Shown piece by piece: positions 37,871-46,438 of a stretch of DNA of 64,000 nt. The translations under genes and the position numbers were made by a program. The notes beneath the pieces are model-generated. The model was given only the letters and a program-made list of their open reading frames with translations. It was not told the DNA's origin and did not search any database. Source of the stretch: DATJLY01 sp963773665. Lineage in GTDB: Bacteria; Pseudomonadota; Alphaproteobacteria; ATCC43930; CGMCC-115725. Where the stretch lies: NCBI GenBank assembly GCA_963773665.1, contig CAVZBZ010000002.1:248001-312000 (forward strand), written 5' to 3'. Each line of letters starts with the position of its first letter. The first letter of the stretch is position 1.

Positions 37871-39148
37871 ATGCTCGATCTGCGCTGGATCCGCGACAAT
37901 CCCGATGCGTTCGACCGCGCGCTTGTGCGGCGCGGCATGAGGCCGCTTGCGGCTGCGATCCTCGAGCAGGACCGCGCTTGGCGCGCAGTCCAGACACAGG
38001 CCGAGCAGCTCCAGGCCGAGCGCAATCGGCTCTCGAAGGAGATCGGCGCAGCGAAAGCCAAGGGGCTCGACGCCGCCGACTTGATGCGCAAGGTCGCCGA
38101 AAGCAAAAACGAAGAGGCGCGGCTCGAGGCGGACGCAGCGCGGTTGCGCGCGGCGATCGACGAGGCGCTGGCGCCGCTCCCGAACGTGCCGGCAGACGAC
38201 GTGCCGGACGGATCGGACGAGCGCGCCAACAAGCTCGTGCGCCAGCACGGCACGCCGCCGCACCTGGCATTTCCGGCGAAGGATCACGTGGCGCTCGGCG
38301 AAGCTCTCGGCATGATGGATTTTTCCCGCGCCGGAAAGCTTTCGGGGACGCGCTTCGTCGTGCTGTCGCGCCAGCTCGCGCGGCTCGAACGCGCGCTGGC
38401 ATCCTTCATGCTCGACCTGCACACGCAAGAGTTCGGCTATACCGAGATAGCACCCCCGCTCCTCGTGCGCGACGAGACCGCGTTCGGCACCGGGCAGCTG
38501 CCGAAATTCGCCGACGACCTGTTCCGCACCACGACCGGCCTCTGGCTCATCCCGACCGCCGAGGTACCGCTCACCAATCTCGTCGCCGACACGATGCTCG
38601 AAGAGGCCGAGCTGCCGCTGCGCTTCACCGCCGCGACGCCGTGCTTCCGCTCCGAAGCCGGCGCTGCCGGCAAGGACGCGCGCGGCATGATCCGCCAGCA
38701 CCAGTTCACCAAGGTCGAGCTCGTCTCGATCGCGCATCCCGACCGCTCGGCCGAGGAGCACGAGCGCATGACATCGTGCGCCGAGGAAGTGCTGAAACGG
38801 CTCGATCTGCCGTATCGCGTCATGCTGCTCTGTACGGGCGACATGGGCGCCGCGGCGCAAAAAACCTACGACATCGAGGTGTGGCTGCCCGGCCAGAATG
38901 CCTATCGCGAGATTTCGAGCTGCTCCAACTGCGGCGACTACCAGGCGCGGCGGATGAAGGCGCGCTTCCGGCTCAAGGACGGCAAGGGCACGCGCTTCGT
39001 CCATACGCTCAACGGCTCCGCTCTTGCGGTCGGCCGCACGCTCGTAGCACTCCTGGAGAATTACCAGGGCGCCAACGGCACGATATCCGTGCCCGCGGCG
39101 CTCAGGCCTTACATGGGCGGGCTCGAGACGATCGGCGGCGATGTTTGA
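37871..39148 (+). CDS. serS: Seryl-tRNA synthetase
   Basis: The 425-residue class II synthetase has an N-terminal two-helix coiled-coil arm (residues about 28-105, QTQAEQLQAERNRLSKEI) that grips the long variable arm of tRNA-Ser, motif 2 CFRSEAGAAGKDARGMIRQHQF (split at GKDARG), and motif 3 NGSALAVGRTLVALLEN. It starts 3 bases after tatC and overlaps surE by 8 bases. Confidence 0.96.
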   Translation: MLDLRWIRDNPDAFDRALVRRGMRPLAAAILEQDRAWRAVQTQAEQLQAERNRLSKEIGAAKAKGLDAADLMRKVAESKNEEARLEADAARLRAAIDEALAPLPNVPADDVPDGSDERANKLVRQHGTPPHLAFPAKDHVALGEALGMMDFSRAGKLSGTRFVVLSRQLARLERALASFMLDLHTQEFGYTEIAPPLLVRDETAFGTGQLPKFADDLFRTTTGLWLIPTAEVPLTNLVADTMLEEAELPLRFTAATPCFRSEAGAAGKDARGMIRQHQFTKVELVSIAHPDRSAEEHERMTSCAEEVLKRLDLPYRVMLLCTGDMGAAAQKTYDIEVWLPGQNAYREISSCSNCGDYQARRMKARFRLKDGKGTRFVHTLNGSALAVGRTLVALLENYQGANGTISVPAALRPYMGGLETIGGDV

Positions 39149-39938
39149 TCATCCGATCGATCTCGCGACTGCCCGCATCCTCATCGCCAACGACGACGGC
39201 ATCGAGTCGCCCGGCCTCAAGCTCCTGACCAAGGTGGCGCGCGCGCTCGCGCGCGACGTGTGGGTGGTGGCGCCGGAACAGGAGCAGAGCGGCGCCAGCC
39301 ACTCTCTGACGCTCTACCGGCCATTGCGCGTGAGAAAACTCGGGCCGCGGCGCTTCGCGGTCGACGGCACGCCCACCGATTGCGTGCTGCTCGCCGTCAA
39401 CGTCCTCTTGAAGGACAAGCGGCCGACGCTGATGCTGTCGGGCGTCAATGCCGGCGGCAATTTGGGCGAAGACGTCACATATTCGGGCACGGTCGCGGCG
39501 GCGATGGAGGCGACGCTGCTCGATGTGCCGGCGATCGCCATGAGCCAGCATATGGTGGACGACCACCCGATCCACTGGGCCACCGCGCAGCTCTACGCGC
39601 CCGAGGTGATAAGGCGGCTCACCGCGCTGCCCTGGCCGCGCCAGACGCTTATCAACGTCAATTTTCCCGACGTGCCGCCCGACAAGGTGACGGGCATCGC
39701 CGCGACGGCGCAAGGCAAGCGCAAGATCGGCGACAATCTGCAGGAGCGCGTCGATCCGCGCGGCCGGCCCTATTACTGGATCGGGCCGATGTACGAGGCA
39801 GAAGCCGGAGCAAGCGCGCTGAGCGGCCCGGGCACCGATCTCGGCGCCATCGCCGAAGGCAAGGTGACGCTGACGCCGGTCTGTCTCGACCTCACCAACA
39901 TTGCGGCGCTCGCCCGCCTCAAGAAGTCGTTTCCGTGA
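39141..39938 (+). CDS. surE: 5'/3'-nucleotidase SurE
   Basis: The 265-residue survival protein E is a metal-dependent phosphatase of nucleoside monophosphates. Motifs are ILIANDDGIESPGLKLL (metal Asp pair), VVAPEQEQSGASHSLTL, TPTDCVLLAV, LMLSGVNAGGNLGEDVTYSGTVAAA. It lies in the classic serS-surE-pcm order and overlaps both neighbours. It is cytoplasmic and linked to stationary-phase survival. Confidence 0.95.
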   Translation: MFDHPIDLATARILIANDDGIESPGLKLLTKVARALARDVWVVAPEQEQSGASHSLTLYRPLRVRKLGPRRFAVDGTPTDCVLLAVNVLLKDKRPTLMLSGVNAGGNLGEDVTYSGTVAAAMEATLLDVPAIAMSQHMVDDHPIHWATAQLYAPEVIRRLTALPWPRQTLINVNFPDVPPDKVTGIAATAQGKRKIGDNLQERVDPRGRPYYWIGPMYEAEAGASALSGPGTDLGAIAEGKVTLTPVCLDLTNIAALARLKKSFP

Positions 39939-40597
39939 CGACGCAGAACGAGCGCGTCGCGCGCCTCATCATGGAGTTGCGCGGCGAAGGGGTGAACGAT
40001 CAGCGCGTGCTGGCCGCGATCGAGCGCACGCCGCGCGAGCTGTTCGTGCCGCCCGCGCTCAAGGAGCAGGCCTACGCCAACGTGGCGCTGCCGATCGGCG
40101 AGAGCCAGACGATCAGCCAGCCGCTCGTCGTAGGCCTGATGACGCAGGCGCTCGACGTGCGCGAGCGCGACAAGGTGCTCGAGATCGGCACCGGGTCGGG
40201 CTACCAGGCGGCGGTGCTGGCGCGCCTTTGCCGCCGCGTCTTCACCGTCGAGCGCCACCACAGCCTGTTGCGCGCGGCCGAGCAGCGCTTCCGCGCGCTG
40301 CGCCTCAACAACATCACGACGCTTTACGGCGACGGCATCAAGGGCTGGCCCGAGCAGGCGCCGTTCGACCGCATCATCGTCACCGCCGCGGCGCCCGACG
40401 TGCCGGGCAATCTGCTCGACAGCCTTGCGCCCGCTGGCATCCTGGTCGCGCCCGTCGGCCGCGAACGCGAGGAGCAGCGGCTGCTGCGCGTGGCGCGCAC
40501 GGGCGAGGGATTCGCCATCGAGGATCTGGGTCCGGTGCGCTTCGTGCCGCTCGTCGCGGGTCTGCCGCGTGCGTCGAAAAGGGAGCTGAAGCGATGA
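39935..40597 (+). CDS. pcm: Protein-L-isoaspartate O-methyltransferase
   Basis: The 220-residue repair enzyme methylates isoaspartyl residues in damaged proteins using SAM. True PCMT marks are present: FVPPALKEQAYANVALPIGESQTISQP (in parts PIGESQTISQP), the SAM loop VLEIGTGSGYQAAVLA, VFTVERH, and FDRIIVTAAAPDVP with GGILVAP-like GILVAPVG. Start GTG overlaps surE by 4 bases. Contrast with the diverged relative at 16388. Confidence 0.94.
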   Translation: MTTQNERVARLIMELRGEGVNDQRVLAAIERTPRELFVPPALKEQAYANVALPIGESQTISQPLVVGLMTQALDVRERDKVLEIGTGSGYQAAVLARLCRRVFTVERHHSLLRAAEQRFRALRLNNITTLYGDGIKGWPEQAPFDRIIVTAAAPDVPGNLLDSLAPAGILVAPVGREREEQRLLRVARTGEGFAIEDLGPVRFVPLVAGLPRASKRELKR

Positions 40598-41019
40598 GCG
40601 AACTGGGCGAGCGGATCGTCGGCACCTGGGCGCTCGAAAGCGCGGTCTATGAGGACGCCGTAACCGGCGAGCGCGGGCATCCGCTCGGCCTTCATCCGCG
40701 CGGCTCGCAGATCGCGACCAAGGAGGGACGCTGGATCGCCGTCGTCACTGCCGAATCCCGTCCCGTTCCGGCCAACGATGCCGAGCGCGCCGCGGCGCTT
40801 CGCTCGATGATCGCCTATACTGGGCGCTACCGGGTCGAGGGCGATCGCATCGTCACCAAGGTCGAGGCGGCATGGAACGAGGCCTGGGTCGGGACCGAAC
40901 AGGTGCGGATCATGCGCTTCGACGGCGACCGGCTCCATCTCGAAGGCCCGCCGCAGCCCCATCCCAATCTCGCCGGCAAGACGGTGCGCATCGTCATCAC
41001 CTGGCGGCGCGAGGCGTGA
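40594..41019 (+). CDS. Lipocalin-like domain protein
   Basis: The 141-residue protein of the lipocalin_5-like group starts ERIVGTWALESAVYED, the usual glycine-Thr-Trp entry strand, and continues with GRWIAVVTAESR, YTGRYRVEGDRIVTKVEAAWNEAWVGTEQVR and a closing GKTVRIVITWRR. It has no signal peptide. The fold may bind a small hydrophobic ligand. Its start overlaps pcm by 4 bases and it is the last gene of the long run. Role unknown. Confidence 0.75.
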   Translation: MSELGERIVGTWALESAVYEDAVTGERGHPLGLHPRGSQIATKEGRWIAVVTAESRPVPANDAERAAALRSMIAYTGRYRVEGDRIVTKVEAAWNEAWVGTEQVRIMRFDGDRLHLEGPPQPHPNLAGKTVRIVITWRREA

Positions 41020-41060
41020 TCGTGATTTTACGGCCCGGCGGAACGCGCTAGACTCCCGCC

Positions 41061-41324
41061 ATGCGCAGGGCCTCGGTCGCGGCGATGGTGTTGGGCCTTT
41101 GGATGGCGGGAATCCCGCTCGCCGCCGTGGCGGCCGCCGTGCAGGGCCCGCAAATGCAGTGGCAGCAGTCGGGCAAATGCAACCAGGACGCTTTCGCCAA
41201 GTATCCGGACTACACGCCCGAATCGAACGTGAAGCGCGAGGCTTGGCGCCGCGTCTGCCTCAGGGACGCCCACATCGCCGCGCCCGACACGCCGCTGCCG
41301 CGTACTGACGGAGCGGATCGGTGA
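41061..41324 (+). CDS. Small exported protein, function unknown
   Basis: The 87-residue product has a signal peptide (MRRASVAAMVLGLWMAGIPLAAVAA in parts, cleavage after AVA). The mature part is about 60 residues with two Cys (GKCNQDAF, RRVCLRD) that could form a disulfide, and no hydrophobic segment. It precedes the copper delivery genes with 177 bases between; that gap holds no gene. Function is not recognised. Confidence 0.6.
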   Translation: MRRASVAAMVLGLWMAGIPLAAVAAAVQGPQMQWQQSGKCNQDAFAKYPDYTPESNVKREAWRRVCLRDAHIAAPDTPLPRTDGADR

Positions 41325-41501
41325 CAGGCGGCGCGCTCCGCCGCCGCGGCTGCCTTGGACTGGCGGCAGCTTCGTGCGCCGTTCTTCCGCCCGTCCTCGC
41401 TTGAGACGAACGCCGTCCGCGGCGGGCGTGGACCATGATGCAGCGACGAAATTTTTGGGGACGGGCCGGGCGGGTCGTCCTCACTGCGGAGGTTTGACGC
41501 A

Positions 41502-42110
41502 ATGAACAAGTCGAAGAACCTGCTGATCGGCCTTGTGGCCTTTCTCATCCTTGTCGGCGGGCTCGTCTATCTGAGCAGCGCGTGGCTCGGCGGCGGCGAG
41601 CCGAGCCTGCCGTCGATTGCGATCGGCGGGCCGTTCGCGCTCGAGGCGAGCGACGGGCACACGGTCACGGACAAGACCTATCGCGACAAGTGGGAGTTGA
41701 TCTATTTCGGCTACACGCTCTGCCCCGATGCCTGTCCGACGGCGCTCAACGAGATCGCCGGCGCGCTGGAAAAGCTCGGGCCCCAGGCGGCGCAGGTGCA
41801 GCCGATCTTCATCACCATCGATCCGGCGCGCGACTCTCCCAAGGTGATGGGCGAATACGTCAAGGCGTTCGACCCGCGCATCGTCGGATTGACCGGAACG
41901 CCCGACGCCATCGCCACCGCGGCGCGCGAGTATCGCGTCTATTACGCCAAGGTCGAGGACAAGGACGCGCCCGACGGCTATCTCATGGATCACAGTTCCG
42001 TCATCTACGTGATGCGGCCCGGCGATGGGCGGTTCGTCGCGACTTTCACGCACGAGACGACGTCGGACCAGATGGCCGAGCGTCTCAAGAAACTCATCGG
42101 CACCTCTTGA
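41502..42110 (+). CDS. SCO1/SenC-type copper metallochaperone
   Basis: The 202-residue protein is anchored by an N-terminal helix (8-26) with a periplasmic thioredoxin-fold domain. The copper site Cys74-x3-Cys78 (LCPDAC) and His164 (YLMDHSS) are all present. Sco proteins deliver copper to the CuA site of cytochrome oxidase and reduce its cysteines. No cox gene lies nearby, but PCuAC and a cytochrome c follow directly. Confidence 0.9.
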   Translation: MNKSKNLLIGLVAFLILVGGLVYLSSAWLGGGEPSLPSIAIGGPFALEASDGHTVTDKTYRDKWELIYFGYTLCPDACPTALNEIAGALEKLGPQAAQVQPIFITIDPARDSPKVMGEYVKAFDPRIVGLTGTPDAIATAAREYRVYYAKVEDKDAPDGYLMDHSSVIYVMRPGDGRFVATFTHETTSDQMAERLKKLIGTS

Positions 42111-42124
42111 GAGGGGTTTTTTCC

Positions 42125-42610
42125 ATGATGCGCATGTCCATCCTCGCGGCGACGCTCGCGGCCGCTCTTGCCGTGCCTGCGCTCGCGCAGCAATCATCCA
42201 TTGCCGTGACGGATGCCTGGGCGCGCGCGACGCCGCCCGGCGCCAAGACCGGCGCGGCCTATGTCACCGTGACCAATACCGGAAAGGAGGCCGACCGGCT
42301 CCTGTCGGTCAGCACGCCGGTCGCCGGCATGGCGCAGCTTCACACCACGATCGACGATAACGGCGTCTTGAAGATGCGGCCCATCGCCGCGATCGACGTG
42401 AAGCCCGGCGCGTCGTTGACCCTGAAGCCGGGCGGCTATCACCTGATGCTGATGCAGTTGACGCAGCCCTTGAAGCAGGGCGAGACCTTTCCCCTCGTCC
42501 TCACTTTCGCCAAGGCCGGCAAGGTCGAGACCGAGGTGAAAGTGCAGAAGGCGGGCGCCATGAGCGACATGGGCAGCATGACGGACATGCCCGGCATGAA
42601 CACGAAATAG
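42125..42610 (+). CDS. PCuAC periplasmic copper chaperone
   Basis: The 161-residue exported chaperone has a signal peptide to about residue 21 (PALA/QQ). The copper ligands match the family motif exactly: His73, ten residues, Met84, 21 residues, His106 and Met108. A Met-rich tail (MSDMGSMTDMPGM) adds copper-binding capacity. PCuAC works with Sco to fill the CuA or CuB site of heme-copper oxidases. It follows the Sco gene by 14 bases; the Shine-Dalgarno GAGGGG lies in that gap. Confidence 0.9.
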   Translation: MMRMSILAATLAAALAVPALAQQSSIAVTDAWARATPPGAKTGAAYVTVTNTGKEADRLLSVSTPVAGMAQLHTTIDDNGVLKMRPIAAIDVKPGASLTLKPGGYHLMLMQLTQPLKQGETFPLVLTFAKAGKVETEVKVQKAGAMSDMGSMTDMPGMNTK

Positions 42611-42617
42611 CCGGACG

Positions 42618-43181
42618 ATGCGGCAGCCCCTGCCATTGCTTTTCTTGCTCGCGGCGGCCGCGGTGGGCGGCGGCGTCGCGCTCGGCCGGCTCGACGCGCG
42701 CGGCCACTTCGCCGATGCCGGCGATGCCGCGCTCGCCGCGCGCGGGGCCGGGCTCTATGCCGCCAACTGCGCCGCCTGTCATGGCGCGCAGCTCGAGGGG
42801 CAGCCGCATTGGCAGATGCTCGGCGCCGACCGTGTCGTGCATGCCCCGCCGCAGAACGAGACCGGCCACACCTGGATGCATAGCGACGAACAGCTCTTCC
42901 GCCTGGTCAAATACAGCGTCGCGGACGTGGCGCCGCCGGGCTACGTCTCGCCGATGCCGGCGTTCGAGCGCAAGCTCGGCGACCGCGACATCGAGGCGAC
43001 GCTCGCCTTCATCAAGAGCCGGTGGCCGGTCGGCGTTCGCGTGTTCCAGGCGATGCTCAATCCCGGCAATGCCGGCCTCCCGGCGGAGGCGCAAGGCGGC
43101 GACTGGCGCCTCCCGGCCGATTGCGGCACCGAGCCGGTCCGCCTCATTTCCGACACGGTCGCCGGAAAGCGCGGTCCATGA
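42618..43181 (+). CDS. Monoheme cytochrome c, exported
   Basis: The 187-residue protein has an N-terminal signal or anchor (PLLFLLAAAAVGGGVAL) and one heme-binding CAACH motif (Cys51, Cys54, His55). Met113 in YVSPMPAFE is the probable axial ligand. A C-terminal extension of about 45 residues ends with Cys in PADCGTEPV. It starts 8 bases after the PCuAC gene. It may reduce copper or carry electrons to the oxidase whose copper site this cluster serves; that is inference. Confidence 0.85.
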   Translation: MRQPLPLLFLLAAAAVGGGVALGRLDARGHFADAGDAALAARGAGLYAANCAACHGAQLEGQPHWQMLGADRVVHAPPQNETGHTWMHSDEQLFRLVKYSVADVAPPGYVSPMPAFERKLGDRDIEATLAFIKSRWPVGVRVFQAMLNPGNAGLPAEAQGGDWRLPADCGTEPVRLISDTVAGKRGP

Positions 43182-43258
43182 CGCACCGCGTCCGCCCTTC
43201 GTTCGCCGCACGAATTGACTGATTTCCTGATCTCGCTTGGCCTAGACTGCCGCCCGTT

Positions 43259-44362
43259 ATGCCGGGCCGCCGTTTCGTTTCGATGCTGGCGCTTATGCTG
43301 CTCGCTTCCTGCGCGCGCACCGCGCCGCCGGCGCCGTTCGAGCTTCACACTCATGCCGGAGCGCCGACCCAATCGGAGCCGGTCGGGCCGCACCCGGACC
43401 GGGTCACGGTCGCGAGCGGCGATACGCTCTACGGCCTGTCGCGGCACTACGGCGTGCCGATGCGCGCCATCATCGACGCGAACCGTCTGACGCCGCCTTA
43501 TCGCCTCGTCGCCGGCACGGCGCTCGCGCTGCCGCAAGTGCGCACGCACCTGGTGCGCGGCGGCGACACGCTCGGCAGCGTGGCGCGGTTCTATGCCGTC
43601 GACACGAGCACGCTCGCCGCGACCAATCACCTGGCGCCGCCCTATGTCATTCGTACCGGCGAGACCTTGATCCTGCCGTCTTCCGTCGAGACCGCGGCCT
43701 CGCCGCCGCCGCAGGAGACCGTCGCCGCCGCGCCGGCGCAATCCGTCGCCGCTGCGCCGCTCGCAGCGCCACCTTCCGCGTTGCCGCCGGCAGCCGCCGT
43801 GCCTGCGGCCGAGGCGCCGCAGCAAGCCGTCACGGAAATGCCGCAGGCAAGTGCTCCGCCGCCGCCATCGTCCGCGCCGCCGCCGCCGCCCGTCGCCGCG
43901 CCGGCAGTGCCGCCGCCGCTGGAGCAGACCGTGTCGCTGCCGCCGATGCCCGCTCCGGTTGCCGGCACAGGCTTTCTGTGGCCGGTTCGCGGCTCCGTTC
44001 TCTCGTCCTATGGCACGAGCGCCGACGGCATCCACAATGACGGCGTCAACATCGCCGCGCCCGAAGGCACGCCGGTCGTCGCGGCCGAGGCGGGCGAGGT
44101 CGCCTATGCCGGGAACGAGCTCAAGGGCTATGGCAACCTGGTGCTGATCAAGCACGCCGGCGGCTTGATCACCGCCTATGCCCATCTCGAGAAGGTCACG
44201 GTGAAGCGGTTCGACAAGGTGGCGCGCGGCCAGGCGATCGGCCGGGTCGGCGTCACCGGCGCCGTGTCGCAGCCGCAACTCCATTTCGAGATACGAAAGG
44301 GCGCGCGCCCGGTCGATCCGGCCGAATACCTGCCGCCCGAGGCCGCCTCGGCCAAGGGCTGA
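43259..44362 (+). CDS. LysM-M23 lipoprotein, DipM/NlpD-like amidase activator
   Basis: The 367-residue lipoprotein (lipobox LLASC, Cys19) has two LysM domains (about 42-90 and 98-143: VASGDTLYGLSRHYGV, VRGGDTLGSVARFYAV), a Pro/Ala-rich spacer and a C-terminal LytM (M23) domain. The zinc ligands are replaced: the HxGxD motif reads NDGVN, as in DipM and other LytM regulators, although LHFEIRKG is kept. It therefore likely activates amidases at the division site and does not cut glycan itself. It lies near serS-surE-pcm, as nlpD does elsewhere. Confidence 0.9.
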   Translation: MPGRRFVSMLALMLLASCARTAPPAPFELHTHAGAPTQSEPVGPHPDRVTVASGDTLYGLSRHYGVPMRAIIDANRLTPPYRLVAGTALALPQVRTHLVRGGDTLGSVARFYAVDTSTLAATNHLAPPYVIRTGETLILPSSVETAASPPPQETVAAAPAQSVAAAPLAAPPSALPPAAAVPAAEAPQQAVTEMPQASAPPPPSSAPPPPPVAAPAVPPPLEQTVSLPPMPAPVAGTGFLWPVRGSVLSSYGTSADGIHNDGVNIAAPEGTPVVAAEAGEVAYAGNELKGYGNLVLIKHAGGLITAYAHLEKVTVKRFDKVARGQAIGRVGVTGAVSQPQLHFEIRKGARPVDPAEYLPPEAASAKG

Positions 44363-44434
44363 TAAAGTCATCGTTAACTAAGCTCGCTCATCATGGCCAG
44401 CGGCGGGATGCGCATCCCGCCGGGAGAAACGTCA

Positions 44435-44968
44435 ATGGACGGAGTCGGCACGATCGGCGATCCGCGCTTGTGGCTGCTCTACCATTACTGGCAGAGCAAG
44501 AAGGTCGCGCGCGCCATCCCGATGCCGGACGAAGTCGATCTCGCCGAATTGCCCAAGGCGGTGCAGCCGAACGCCATGCTGCTCGAGGTGGTCGCCGACG
44601 GCGGCCGCGTCCGTTTCCGCTACAACCGCGTCGGCCGCGTGTTCTGGCGCCACGCCGGCCGCGAGCCGATCGGAGAGTATGTCGGCGAAATCCTGCCCGC
44701 GACGGCGGGCTACCGCGATTACGTCGTCGGCATTTACGAGGAGATGGCGGCTGCGGGCCGCCCGATATACACCGAGAACCTGTTCATCCTGCGCCACGGT
44801 CAGAGCGACCCGATCGCGACGAAGCGCGTGATCCTGCCGCTGTCGCGCGACGGCAGCACTGTGCACGCCGCGCTGGCCGGCCACGTGTTCGATTATGGCG
44901 CGCATGGCGGCGAGGCGATGTCGCTCGTCACCGGCATCGAGGAAGGCGTCCGCGTTTTCCTCGAATAG
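44435..44968 (+). CDS. PAS_5-family sensor-like protein
   Basis: The 177-residue soluble protein matches the stand-alone PAS_5 group (DUF1150-type): LWLLYHYWQSKK, LPKAVQPNAMLLEVV, RVRFRYNRVGRVFW with GREPIGEYVGEILP, then TKRVILPLSRDG. There is no attached output domain. Such proteins are common in multiple copies in alphaproteobacteria, and their ligands are unknown. The ATG at 44435 has GGGAGAAA upstream; an ATG at 44393 is in frame but less likely. Confidence 0.75.
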   Translation: MDGVGTIGDPRLWLLYHYWQSKKVARAIPMPDEVDLAELPKAVQPNAMLLEVVADGGRVRFRYNRVGRVFWRHAGREPIGEYVGEILPATAGYRDYVVGIYEEMAAAGRPIYTENLFILRHGQSDPIATKRVILPLSRDGSTVHAALAGHVFDYGAHGGEAMSLVTGIEEGVRVFLE

Positions 44969-44974
44969 GCGCTC

Positions 44975-45271
44975 TCAGGCCGATTGCGCCGAGGGGCCCA
45001 TTTCCTGTTCGCGGGTCGTGAGCTGGATGAAGAGCTTGCCCTTCCGGTTGAGCGACAGGTCCGGATTGGTCATGGCGTGCGCCTTCAGGACATAGAGCTG
45101 AGCCCGCAGCGGATCGTACTTTCCCCGGTTGCCGCCCTTCTGCGCCTGCTCGATGCGCCGCTCGGCCTCGCCCATCTCGCGCAGGATGAGGAGCGAGAGG
45201 CGCTCGGTCACGCCCATGGCGCGAAGTTCGGCGCGCATTTCCGCGATCGTCATCTCTTCGGGCTCTTTCAT
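44975..45271 (-). CDS. Small conserved cytoplasmic protein
   Basis: The 98-residue protein is helical and charged with no signal peptide: MTIAEMRAELRAMGVTERLSLLILREMGEAERRI in outline, then YDPLRAQLYVLKAHAMTNPDL and an ending rich in Gln/Ser. It converges with the PAS gene 6 bases away. Amphipathic heptad-like spacing suggests a helical bundle. Not recognised. The 177 bases to the next gene hold nothing clear. Confidence 0.55.
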   Translation of the reverse strand: MKEPEEMTIAEMRAELRAMGVTERLSLLILREMGEAERRIEQAQKGGNRGKYDPLRAQLYVLKAHAMTNPDLSLNRKGKLFIQLTTREQEMGPSAQSA

Positions 45272-45448
45272 GCGCTCCTCTTATTTGTGCGGGCTCGATA
45301 TCGGCGCGGCCGCGCTCGGGTGCCAGTGACATTTTCGGGAGAACGACGAGGCCGCGACAAAAATCCCGCAAGCGCCATCCTTACGATTTTCATGGGCGAG
45401 CGGCATGCTTCTTTCGTGGGTCAGCCATCGCGCGGGCGCGATGGTCGG

Positions 45449-46309
45449 TCACGGAAGTTGCTTGCCGAGCCTGCCGGCGAGATCCTGGATGTATTGCCAG
45501 GCGACCCGTCCCGAGCGCGCGCCGCGCGTGATCGCCCATTCGGCCGCCTCGCGCCGCATCTGCTCGGGCGGAAGATCGAGCCCGAAGCGCGCGGCATAGG
45601 CGTGCACCATCGCCTGATACGTGTCCTGGTCGCAAGCGTGAAACCCGAGCCACAGCCCGAACCGGTCGGACAGCGATACTTTTTCCTCGACCGTCTCGGC
45701 CGGGTGGAGCGCGGTCGAGCGCTCGTTCTCGCTCATGTCGCGCGCCAAAAGGTGGCGGCGGTTCGAGGTGGCGTAGAACACGACATTGTCGGGCCGTCCC
45801 TCGATCCCGCCCTCGAGCACGGCCTTCAACGACTTGTAGCTCGTGTCCTGTTGATCGAAGGAAAGATCGTCGCAGAACAGGAGGATGCGCCGCGGCGCCA
45901 AGCGCAGCACCGCAAGCAGCCGCGGCAGGCTCATGATGTCCTCGCGGTGGATCTCGACGAGGACGAGCGCGTCCCTTCGCCCGGCATTGATCGCCGCATG
46001 CGCGGCCTTCACGAGCGAGCTCTTGCCCATGCCGCGCGCGCCCCACAGCAGCACGTTGTTGGCCGGCAGCCCTTCGGCGAAGCGCCGCGTGTTGTCGAGC
46101 AGGATGTCGCGCACCCGGTCGATGCCTTGCAGCAAATCGAGCGCGACCCGGCTCACCTGCGTCACCGGCTCGAGCCATTCGCGGTCGGCGTGCCAGACGA
46201 ACGCGTCGGCAGCCGCGAGATCGTTCTTCGGCGCCGCCGGCGGGGCGAGCCGCTCGAGCGCGCCGGCGATGCGCGCGAGGATGGACGCTGGAGGAGGGCG
46301 CGGCGACAT
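45449..46309 (-). CDS. DUF815-family P-loop ATPase
   Basis: The 286-residue AAA-type ATPase of the DUF815 family has LLQGIDRVRDILLDNTRRFAEGLPANNVLLWGARGMGKSSLVKA cut at the P-loop (GARGMGKSS), the Walker B-like ILLFCDDLSFD, and SNRRHLL followed by an arginine finger region (DRFGLWLGFH). The ATG at 46309 is chosen because longer starts read into the divergent yajC region. It is divergent from yajC and next to it in many alphaproteobacteria. Substrate unknown. Confidence 0.87.
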   Translation of the reverse strand: MSPRPPPASILARIAGALERLAPPAAPKNDLAAADAFVWHADREWLEPVTQVSRVALDLLQGIDRVRDILLDNTRRFAEGLPANNVLLWGARGMGKSSLVKAAHAAINAGRRDALVLVEIHREDIMSLPRLLAVLRLAPRRILLFCDDLSFDQQDTSYKSLKAVLEGGIEGRPDNVVFYATSNRRHLLARDMSENERSTALHPAETVEEKVSLSDRFGLWLGFHACDQDTYQAMVHAYAARFGLDLPPEQMRREAAEWAITRGARSGRVAWQYIQDLAGRLGKQLP

Positions 46310-46438
46310 GGGGGCGAGGGTTCTAGGGGACAGGTGCGCGATGCGCAACCGCAAGGCGCGGTTCGCGCGCCGCGCGGCGGTTTGCATTTTGCCCCTAACT
46401 CCACTACCAATGGGCCGAATCGGAAAGAGGTGCGCCCG

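Noticed and set aside
42103..42122. Intrinsic terminator between Sco and PCuAC genes
   Set aside because: A 4-bp stem with six Ts is present, but the stem is short, overlaps the stop codon, and includes the PCuAC ribosome-binding site. It is mentioned only as a possible attenuator.
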